Below, one piece after another: positions 15,461 through 22,773 of a stretch of DNA of 34,802 nt. The position numbers and the translations under genes are program-made. This DNA is from Desulforhopalus sp. IMCC35007. GTDB taxonomy: Bacteria > Desulfobacterota > Desulfobulbia > Desulfobulbales > Desulfocapsaceae. The notes below the pieces were generated by a model. The model was not told where the DNA came from. It saw only the letters and a program-made list of their open reading frames with translations, and did no database searches. Position 1 is the stretch's first letter, and every line of letters starts with the position of its first letter. The stretch covers positions 1 to 34,802 of the forward strand of contig NZ_SWCN01000040.1 in NCBI RefSeq assembly GCF_005116575.1, given 5' to 3'.

Positions 15461-17566
15461 TTATAAGGCTGTTGGTTGAGCAGGTGGTGTCTGTGGTGCA
15501 GGTTTCTGCTTGATGTTGAAGAAAAACAAAATAAAGAGAGCAACTGCGGCAACACTATGAACCGGTACAGAGTAGGGCGCGATGAGGAAAAAAGCAAGGA
15601 CCAGTGCGACCACTCTTAAAAGCGGGTTAAGACGATTCTCAAGATGTCCCTGGAAGGCACCTGCAAAGGCATAGAGGCCGAGGAATGCAAAAAAGAAGAT
15701 GGTGAGATCATCTGCCCAGCTTCCTCCAAGCATCGGGGTGTAGGCAAATAAAAGTGGGACAATATACAGCCCTTTTGCCAGCTTCCATGAATAAAAACCG
15801 GTCAGCATCGGCGGGGTCTTGGCAATAGCTGCTGCGGTGAAGGCCGCAAGGCATACTGGAGGTGTTACGTTGCTGTCCTGGCTCAGCCAGAATATGATAA
15901 GGTGGGCTGAGAGAAGAGCAAAGGTTGCCGCATGGGGCGAAATGGCAATATCTCTCACTGTACCTAAAAGATCCTGTGGAATTGCATCAAGGATGAGTTT
16001 TGCCTGGTCCACAGGCATGGCCTGGGTAAGCAGGGCGGCCTTGTCAGGGATGGCCAGCATCATAATCGCCCGTGCCTCATCAGAAAGAAGTCCGCCTGCA
16101 ATAATCTGAACCAGCTGGGCATCAACGATAAGATTGTAGAGAGCAGGGGCAGAGAGTGTTCCGAGGACGATATAAGCAGCCGTTACCGGCAGCCCCATTC
16201 CCAGCACCAGCGAAGCAAGGGCAATAAGAATCATAGCAATCAGCAGGTTGCCGTCGGCCCAGTGGGTAATCATTAAAGAGAAGGTGTTGCCGATTCCGGT
16301 TGTGGCAATGACATTGACGATCAGACCTACGGCACAGAGCAGGATTCCGGTCATAACCATGTTTTTCGCCCCAAGAGCAAGGGCTTCCAGGATTGCTGTG
16401 ATACCCATCTTGTTTGGTGTCAGCCAGGAGGCCACAATGACCGCGAGAATGGAGATTCCCGCAGCATACGTTGGTGTGAAACCATAGATCAGCATTCCGA
16501 TCAGTGCCGTGATAGGCAGCAGGAAGGGAAGACCGCCCTGTTTCAAGACATCAAGTACCTTGACTTCTTCGTCGTCCACCATCATGACATTACTTCGCTT
16601 GGCTTCAATCCTCACGTAAAAGGCCACGGAGGCAAAGTAGAGGATTGCCGGGAGTATGGAAACTGTCACAATTGTCGTATAGGGAATCTGGGTGTAGCTT
16701 GCCATGACAAAGGCTCCAGCCCCCATGATTGGTGGCATAAGCTGACCGCCGGTTGATGCTGCGGACTCAACACCTGCGGCAAATTTTGCGTCGAAACCCG
16801 CTTTTTTCATGAGCGGGATGGTGATAACACCTGTTGATGCAGTATTTGCAACGGCGGAGCCTGAAATTGTTCCGGTAAGGCCCGAGGCAAAAACCGCAAC
16901 GAGGCCGGGACCGCCAACGGTTTTCCCTGCCACTGCCCGGGCCAGGTTGATGACAAATTCTCCTGCGCCGGAGCGGAGCAGAAAGGCCCCGAACAGAATA
17001 AACATGAAGACAAAGGTTGAAGAGATCCGGGCAATATTTCCAAAGAGACCATCATCTCCGTAGACGGAGCGAAAGAGAATGGTTTCATAGGTAAGACCTG
17101 TGAACTTGAAAACCCCTTCGAGCATACCGCCCCACCAGCCAACGTAGGTCAGCGCAAGCAGTATGAGAAAAGGGATGATCCAGCCGGTGGTTCTTCTGGT
17201 AAATTCCAGTGCTGTAAAGATCAGGGCTATTCCGGCAATCCATTCCGGCAGGGCAAGCTTCACCCCTCTTGCATAGATTGCGTCCTCCATGGCAATGAGA
17301 TAGATGGCTGAACACGCCGCTGTAAGTCCAAGGAGGATATCAATGGCTCTCATCCATTTCTTTGTTTTACGAGGGCCGCCCATAGGATAAGTGAGACAGC
17401 AGAGCAGGGCAAAACCTGAATAATGCAGGGCATTTTGCCATAGGCTTGGGAGCACCGCAATAAGGTTGAAATAGATGTGGAGTAAGGATACTCCAACCCC
17501 AAGTACAAAGACGGTTCTCGACAAAAGATCAGATTTATCTGAGGTAAACAGCTTGTCCACTTCCAA
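15461..17566 (-). CDS. TRAP transporter fused permease (TAXI type)
   Basis: This 701-residue membrane protein combines the small four-helix DctQ-like part (first 170 residues, EVDKLFTSDKSDLLSRTVFVLG onward) with a DctM-like large subunit. Typical segments are FVFMFILFGAFLLRSGAGEFVINLARAVAGK, GLTGTISGSAVANTASTGVITIPLMKKAGF, ESAASTGGQLMPPIMGAGAFVMA and GMGLPVTAAYIVLGTL, all hallmarks of fused TAXI-TRAP permeases. It drives uptake of a carboxylate-like solute with an ion gradient. The start is a TTG at 17566 behind GGAGAG; no better ATG is nearby. It sits 131 bases after the binding-protein gene, with a hairpin in the gap, and 6 bases before the larA-like gene. Confidence 0.92.
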   Translation of the reverse strand: MEVDKLFTSDKSDLLSRTVFVLGVGVSLLHIYFNLIAVLPSLWQNALHYSGFALLCCLTYPMGGPRKTKKWMRAIDILLGLTAACSAIYLIAMEDAIYARGVKLALPEWIAGIALIFTALEFTRRTTGWIIPFLILLALTYVGWWGGMLEGVFKFTGLTYETILFRSVYGDDGLFGNIARISSTFVFMFILFGAFLLRSGAGEFVINLARAVAGKTVGGPGLVAVFASGLTGTISGSAVANTASTGVITIPLMKKAGFDAKFAAGVESAASTGGQLMPPIMGAGAFVMASYTQIPYTTIVTVSILPAILYFASVAFYVRIEAKRSNVMMVDDEEVKVLDVLKQGGLPFLLPITALIGMLIYGFTPTYAAGISILAVIVASWLTPNKMGITAILEALALGAKNMVMTGILLCAVGLIVNVIATTGIGNTFSLMITHWADGNLLIAMILIALASLVLGMGLPVTAAYIVLGTLSAPALYNLIVDAQLVQIIAGGLLSDEARAIMMLAIPDKAALLTQAMPVDQAKLILDAIPQDLLGTVRDIAISPHAATFALLSAHLIIFWLSQDSNVTPPVCLAAFTAAAIAKTPPMLTGFYSWKLAKGLYIVPLLFAYTPMLGGSWADDLTIFFFAFLGLYAFAGAFQGHLENRLNPLLRVVALVLAFFLIAPYSVPVHSVAAVALFILFFFNIKQKPAPQTPPAQPTAL

Positions 17567-17605
17567 AATATCTCTCCAGGGCGGGGATTTGAGTAGATGT
17601 TACAG

Positions 17606-17632
17606 TGTGCCTGTGGACGAACCACAGGCACA
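17606..17632 (-). other. Intercistronic stem-loop between TAXI binding protein and TRAP permease
   Basis: TGTGCCTGTGG pairs perfectly with CCACAGGCACA around a 5-base loop (17606-17632). No T-run follows on the minus strand. Such hairpins often stabilise the upstream mRNA, so that binding protein is made in excess over permease. Confidence 0.6.
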
Positions 17633-17697
17633 AAGAGTACGACACGAAGGGAATTATTCAGGGATGCTACAAACAACACTCCACAACTGCTTTTGCT

Positions 17698-18723
17698 TTA
17701 CTTGGCTATCAGTTTTTCAGGGATAGTCATGCCAATCTCCTGAAAATATCTGAGGGCACCCGGGTGCAGAGGGATTGGTAACCCTGCCAGTGCTTTTTCT
17801 GCACTCATCGCCTTGGTTGCTTTGTGGATGGCATTTAGAAATGGCAGGTTTTCGTATAGAGTTTTGGTAATCTGGTAGACAGTCTCATCGTCAATATCAC
17901 TGCGGACGGCAAGAAAATTTGGTTGGGCGATCGTGGTTATGGCCTTTGTCATTCCTGGATATGCATCAGCTGGAATCTCATAAGGAGTCCAGAGGCCGAG
18001 GCCACCGTCAGCTTTTTCAGCCTGCTCTGCTGTAAAGCCAAGAAGAGTTGCCTTGTCGCCCATGGAGGCAAGAGCTCTTGTGACTGCACTTGCAGGAACA
18101 CCCGCTGGGGTTCCCATTCCGGCAATCTGACCGTTTTGCAGGGCATCGGCACTTGGACCATAGCCAACATAGATCAGGTCGTAATCTTTTTCGATATCGG
18201 CGCCGAGGTTGCTGAGAATAACTGTGTTGGAGCCGATGGTTCCTGAATTTTTCTTGCCAAGAGAGACTCTTTCTCCTTTGAGGTCAACCATATCACTGAT
18301 GGTTCCGGTCTTTGCCTTGCTGGAAAGAATGGTGAAATGTTCAACATTCTGCCAGAGCATACTCACCGAGCGGAGTTCCGTTTGAGGTCCATCCTGGGCG
18401 AGCGGGCCTTTGCCATTCCACGCGTAGTAACCGTAGAGTCCCTGCAGGATTGCAAATTGAGCTTCATTTTCACGGAGGAGCTTGATGTTTTCCCCTGATC
18501 CTGCAGAGTTGATAGCGGACATTCCAATCTGCATGGTTGGCTGCAGTTTTACCTTTATGAGGGTGGAGATGGCAACCCCGACAGGGTAGTAGGTGCCACC
18601 TGTAGAGGCGGTGGCCAGCAAAAAGCTTTTGCTCTCAGCTGCCTGGAGGTGTGTTCCAGCAAAAAGACCAATGCATAAAGTGGTAACAGCAGCGATGTGC
18701 TTGAGATGTGTGGTGAATTTCAT
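17698..18723 (-). CDS. TAXI-family TRAP transporter solute-binding protein
   Basis: This 341-residue periplasmic protein starts at ATG 18723 behind AGGAGC and has a signal peptide with cleavage likely after HLQA. The mature part begins with the TAXI signature FLLATASTGGTYYPVGVAISTLI, followed by MSAINSAGSGENIKLLRENEAQFAILQG, LKGERVSLGKKNSGT and DALQNGQIAGMGTPAGVPASAV. TAXI proteins bind an acidic solute and deliver it to a fused TRAP permease, here coded next. The only hint to the ligand is the LarA-like enzyme in the same operon, which favours a 2-hydroxy acid. Confidence 0.93.
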   Translation of the reverse strand: MKFTTHLKHIAAVTTLCIGLFAGTHLQAAESKSFLLATASTGGTYYPVGVAISTLIKVKLQPTMQIGMSAINSAGSGENIKLLRENEAQFAILQGLYGYYAWNGKGPLAQDGPQTELRSVSMLWQNVEHFTILSSKAKTGTISDMVDLKGERVSLGKKNSGTIGSNTVILSNLGADIEKDYDLIYVGYGPSADALQNGQIAGMGTPAGVPASAVTRALASMGDKATLLGFTAEQAEKADGGLGLWTPYEIPADAYPGMTKAITTIAQPNFLAVRSDIDDETVYQITKTLYENLPFLNAIHKATKAMSAEKALAGLPIPLHPGALRYFQEIGMTIPEKLIAK

Positions 18724-18999
18724 TTTCGCTCCTTATGTATGATGTTAGTGAAGGGCTAAAGATGCAATAGTATGACATACTTGTACTAATGGTGCAACGA
18801 TAAGACCACAAAATAGTAAATATGCCCACTGAGAATAGGGCAAATCTGTCAAAGCAGAACCCGTTAACTCCACAAACTGCATCGACCTTTTAGATGCCAG
18901 GCCTGAATGGTAAAACCTCTTGACCTGTTATTGATAATTAATTACAGTTAATATTTGTTCTTAGGTGTAGGAGGGTGTTTGCTAAAATAAGGGGTGGAG

Positions 19000-19407
19000 A
19001 TGCAGCTTCGAATGACAAACCAGCGGGAGATCATACTCCAAGAATTGCAGAAGAAAAAACAGCATCTTACTGCCGACGAACTCTACGATATCGTCAAGAA
19101 GGCAATGCCTCGTATCAGTCTTGCAACAGTGTACAGGAATCTGGAAATTCTCTCTGAAGCGGGCGTTATAGGAAAGCTTGAGATTAGCGGACGTCAGAAA
19201 AGATTTGATTACGACCCGGAAGAGCATGACCACATCTACTGTGTTGTCTGTCATCGGGTAGACAATCTTGATATAGAAAGAACCGATGATGATACCAAAA
19301 ACATGGCATCTGTCGCCGGTTATACGGTTACTGGTTATCGCCTGGAAATAGTAGGTATCTGCGATGCGTGCCAGAAAAAAGAAGTAGAAAAAGAGAAAAA
19401 TAGTTAA
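19000..19407 (+). CDS. Fur/PerR-family metal-dependent repressor
   Basis: This 135-residue protein starts at ATG 19000, 5 bases after AAGGGG; a GTG at 18994 overlaps that site and is unlikely. The winged helix spans residues 1-65 (TNQREIILQEL, TADELYDIVKKAMPRISLATVYRNLEIL). The dimerisation half has RFDYDPEEHDHIYCVVCHRVD and GICDACQ, so two CXXC pairs (81/84 and 121/124) form the structural zinc site, and His 76/78 belong to the regulatory metal site. The pattern fits PerR slightly better than Fur. It could repress oxidative-stress or iron genes such as the rubrerythrin or feo genes in this window, though no site links them. It diverges from the TAXI gene; the upstream region has TTGATAATTAATTAC near 18931, a loose Fur/Per-box-like stretch. 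Confidence 0.9.
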   Translation: MQLRMTNQREIILQELQKKKQHLTADELYDIVKKAMPRISLATVYRNLEILSEAGVIGKLEISGRQKRFDYDPEEHDHIYCVVCHRVDNLDIERTDDDTKNMASVAGYTVTGYRLEIVGICDACQKKEVEKEKNS

Positions 19408-19568
19408 CAAGACGATTGTCAGTCCCCTGCAAATGTACAAGAATTGCCCATCTACTCACATTTTCCACTCCACAACTTAAGCTTGCCTGGATGGAGTCTT
19501 TTATCTCTGTTGTTATTATCCTCACGAAGGTATTTTACCAGGACCTCATTTCAGCAAGAGCGGCGTTA

Positions 19569-21350
19569 TTAAACCTGGCTGGTGACTCGTATCGATCCCA
19601 CCTTCTCGCTGATTCCTTTTTTAAGCACCTCGCGGTTATATGCGGAGATAACGCTGCGTCGTTTCAGCATGCCGACCACCCATGGTTCTTCCAGTGATTC
19701 AACAACAGGAATTTCTTCAATTCCTTTAATATCAAACAATTGCATTGCTCTGTAGAGGGTGTCGTCGGGGGTCAGCATGATGATGTCACGGTGGCAAATT
19801 GAACCTACGGTCTGTTCTGCCCGGGTCTTGGAATCACGTTGAATAATCTGTTTGACGTCTGTCATGGAGACGATTCCCGTCATTTTTCCTGACTCGTCGA
19901 TGACCGGGAAATAAAATCCGCTCTTGGATTCACTGAACGTCTGCAGTAACTGATTGATGTTAGCTTTTTCGCTTATAAAATTAACATCTTCTGTTATAGC
20001 CAGACCGACTTTAAGTGAATTCATGATAGCAACTTCACGGCCTTCGTGGATGTTGATCCCCTCCCGGCTGAAATCGACGGTGTCAATGGAATCTTCATCG
20101 AGTTTAGTGGCCACAATCGTACCGATGATAGAGGCGAGCATCGCGGGAACGATGATCTCATAGTTTCCGGTCATTTCAAACAACAGGAAAATAGCGGTAA
20201 GCGGGGCATGGGTTGAAGCAGCGAGGAAGGCACCTATGCCAACTGACGCATAGGCACCCGGGCCAGCAGTCATATCCGGGAACAGCCTATGCACAAATGA
20301 GCCAAAACTGCCGCCTATCATCGTCCCGATAAACAAGGCCGGTGCAAACAGTCCTCCGGCACCACCGGAGCCCAGGGTTACTGCTGTGGCAAATATTTTG
20401 AGAATGACAAGGGAGATCAACAGCTTGTTCATCTCGCTCCCGTAAAGTACCGCTTCGATAAAATGATAACCATCCCCCATAACCTGAGGGAACACTATAC
20501 CGATTGTACCGACAATGAGGGCACCGGTGATCGGTTTTAATTGTGCTGGAATCTTCAGATTTTTATAAAAATCCCGAACACTGTAAAAAACCTTGATGTG
20601 AAAAACTGCAATAAAGCCAGTAATTACGGCAAGTAGAGCGTAGAGTGGAAGCTCTATGAAGTGATTAACTACGTGGTATTGAGGAATAACAAAAATGTTC
20701 GCTTCTCCGAAATAGGAGCGGGTGACGACGGTTGATATTGCCGAGGCCGTAATCAGTGCCGAAAATGACGATATTTCATAGGTGCCTAGCAGCACTATTT
20801 CTGCTGCAAAAAAAATGCCCGCTATCGGTGCATTGAACATTCCCGCAATTCCTCCGGCACAGCCGGCTGCAATATAGAGTTTCATCCTGTCTCCAGAAAC
20901 CCGGAAAAACTGACCAACCTGTGATCCCATTGCCCCCCCGATCTGAGCGATTGGTCCTTCCACTCCAGCTGAGTTCCCTGTGCCTATGGTAAGGGCTGTA
21001 GAGATAATCTTTAAGAATATCGTACGGCTGCGGATGTATCCACCTTCAAGATTCACCTTGCGGAGAAATTTTGTAAAGCCGTATCCATTCACTTCCCCGG
21101 GAAAAAGCAGAGACAAAGGAATGAGAAGAATCATCCCGGCTACTGGGATGAGCGGCAGCAGGAGGAGGTACCACCCCCCTTCGTTGATATGCAAAACTTC
21201 CTTGCCACCTTTAAAGAAAAACTCCTCGATGAATTTGACAGTGATACGGAATATGATGTTGAGGATTCCGGACATGAGGCCGATAAATGTGGCTACAGCA
21301 AGAAGACGTGTGTTGTCTCCAGGCAGGAGTCTGCGAAGGTGTTTTTTCAT
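19569..21350 (-). CDS. CLC-type chloride channel/exchanger with CBS domains
   Basis: This CLC membrane protein of about 593 residues has GTGNSAGVEGPIAQIG with the gating Glu, GMFNAPIAGIFFAAE, GSGGAGGLFAPALFIG and the C-terminal transport half to about residue 440. Two cytoplasmic CBS domains follow (ITEDVNFISEKANINQLLQ..FPVIDESGKMTGIVS and MLTPDDTLYRAMQLFDIKGIEEIPVV). At the inner proton-glutamate position (Glu203 of E. coli ClcA), my alignment gives Ile: FFAAE-IV. The start is uncertain: ATG 21350 fits the family N-terminus, but a TTG at 21407 extends the frame by 19 residues; neither has a good ribosome site. The CBS domains may bind adenine nucleotides and gate transport. It stands alone on this strand. 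Confidence 0.9.
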   Translation of the reverse strand: MKKHLRRLLPGDNTRLLAVATFIGLMSGILNIIFRITVKFIEEFFFKGGKEVLHINEGGWYLLLLPLIPVAGMILLIPLSLLFPGEVNGYGFTKFLRKVNLEGGYIRSRTIFLKIISTALTIGTGNSAGVEGPIAQIGGAMGSQVGQFFRVSGDRMKLYIAAGCAGGIAGMFNAPIAGIFFAAEIVLLGTYEISSFSALITASAISTVVTRSYFGEANIFVIPQYHVVNHFIELPLYALLAVITGFIAVFHIKVFYSVRDFYKNLKIPAQLKPITGALIVGTIGIVFPQVMGDGYHFIEAVLYGSEMNKLLISLVILKIFATAVTLGSGGAGGLFAPALFIGTMIGGSFGSFVHRLFPDMTAGPGAYASVGIGAFLAASTHAPLTAIFLLFEMTGNYEIIVPAMLASIIGTIVATKLDEDSIDTVDFSREGINIHEGREVAIMNSLKVGLAITEDVNFISEKANINQLLQTFSESKSGFYFPVIDESGKMTGIVSMTDVKQIIQRDSKTRAEQTVGSICHRDIIMLTPDDTLYRAMQLFDIKGIEEIPVVESLEEPWVVGMLKRRSVISAYNREVLKKGISEKVGSIRVTSQV

Positions 21351-21407
21351 GGCAGCAACGGATATATTGGACAGCACCAGATTTAGATCTGGCTGGCAGG
21401 ATAGCAA

Positions 21408-21762
21408 ATGAAAGACTTGGGTTAATTAAGCTCTAATAATGGCGCAAGGATGTCTATATAACACCACTCCGGCTATGATGAAAGCCCTTTAAGGTGTTTT
21501 TGTGAATGTTGGTGAAAAAAACAGTAGATACTGGAAGGTTATTAAAAAATAAATAACCAGCGGCCAGCAGAAGGGAAGGTAGCCGCGCGGGCAGGCAGAA
21601 CATTCAAATGACTGTTTACTCTCAAACCTCAAAGAGGGAGATGGCTTTAAAAATAATAGAAGCCTCCGCCCTCTTTTTTTGGCAAGGCGTGTCCACTATG
21701 CCTTGAACTGTTTTTGATGCCAGCCTGTCATATACCTGAATTCTTCAGGCGGGGCCGAGACA
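21408..21762 (+). other. Gap with an orphan plus-strand terminator-like hairpin
   Basis: No protein gene is seen. AAAGAGGG (21631-21638) pairs with CCCTCTTT (21669-21676), the inner bases GGCTT/AAGCC can extend the stem, and the T-run continues to 21680. This is a terminator for plus-strand transcription, yet both neighbouring genes are on the minus strand. It could end a small RNA started inside this gap. On the minus strand the hairpin lacks a good T-run for the DUF4340 operon. Confidence 0.45.
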
Positions 21763-22770
21763 CTAATTTTTACCTGAATTCTGTTCCTGTGATTGATCGG
21801 TTATCCCGTCTCCTCCCTCTGTGGATTCTGTTGAGGCAGTTGCCGCCGGGAAGAGTTTCTCTTTGTCAAAATGATCCAGAAGCTGTTTTCCTGAAAAAGA
21901 TGGGAGCTGGAAAAATTCATCTCTATCAGACACTTTGACGATAATATCATCCCCATTTGCCATGCGGCCAAAGGTATATTTCCGCTCTCCACCGCTATAG
22001 CTGAGTTCAACCGTCAGTGCGGGCTCCTTCATTCCGTATTCAGGCAATTCGTCTTTTCCTGCAACTTTGTCGATGGTCAGTAAAGCAAGCGCCGCAGCAC
22101 AATCATCTGCGGCCTGCTGGTCAAGAGCTGTTCCCTCAGGGAGTTTTTCTGCCTGCCAAGGGGCCTTGTCAGTCTTGTTGTCTTCAGGGAGATCGCGATG
22201 GATTTGAACTCCATTAAATCCAAAAGAAGTTATCAGATTGCTTTGGAGCTGGAGTATTGTTTTATCCTGCCAGTTGTCGAGGTTGGCAGGTATTTCATAA
22301 CTGCCTATGGCTGCAGTATAAACCGATTGCTGTTCCGCTGTTCGCACATGTGACTGTCTGGCTCCGGCACCTGTGCCAAGATACAGTTCTGCGAGAGACT
22401 TCGTACCATTTTTCAACTGCAGGTAGCAGGTGTAATCATCTGCTGCGACCTTAAAACGTTTCAGTGCCTGGGAGGATGTCGCCACCGGAAGGCTATATTG
22501 CAGACTGCTGAGCTTTGTCAGCAGTTGGTCAACTTTTTGCTGGTCGGCGGGAAATCCATCTGCAAGTTGCCACTGGCTGTTTCTTTTTACAAGTTGAAGG
22601 TTCATTTCCTGTTGTTTGAGGATGATGGTGTCAACCTCTGTTGTATTGAATTTCAGCAGTGCTTTGCCCTGGGCGTGACTTTCCAGCTCTGTTCCTCCCT
22701 TTAAAAGAAAGGCGATCAGTAGTGTCTGTAAGACGGCCAGAACAGCAAGGATACGGATTGAATATTTCAT
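21763..22770 (-). CDS. DUF4340-family membrane-anchored protein of Gld-type ABC operon
   Basis: This 335-residue protein has one N-terminal membrane helix (IRILAVLAVLQTLLIAFLL) and a large extracytoplasmic part. DUF4340 features are VDTIILKQQEMNLQLVKRNSQWQL, DGFPADQQKVDQLLTKLSSL, AELYLGTGAGARQSHVRT and the later repeat-like half EYGMKEPALTVELSYSGGERKYTFG. The C-terminus is a polar Gly/Ser/Glu tail. The gene starts 3 bases after the fused permease gene stops, behind GGAGG, so the two are coupled. DUF4340 proteins regularly accompany GldG-type ABC exporters and probably form a periplasmic partner; the exported substrate is unknown. Confidence 0.85.
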   Translation of the reverse strand: MKYSIRILAVLAVLQTLLIAFLLKGGTELESHAQGKALLKFNTTEVDTIILKQQEMNLQLVKRNSQWQLADGFPADQQKVDQLLTKLSSLQYSLPVATSSQALKRFKVAADDYTCYLQLKNGTKSLAELYLGTGAGARQSHVRTAEQQSVYTAAIGSYEIPANLDNWQDKTILQLQSNLITSFGFNGVQIHRDLPEDNKTDKAPWQAEKLPEGTALDQQAADDCAAALALLTIDKVAGKDELPEYGMKEPALTVELSYSGGERKYTFGRMANGDDIIVKVSDRDEFFQLPSFSGKQLLDHFDKEKLFPAATASTESTEGGDGITDQSQEQNSGKN

Positions 22771-22773
22771 TGC

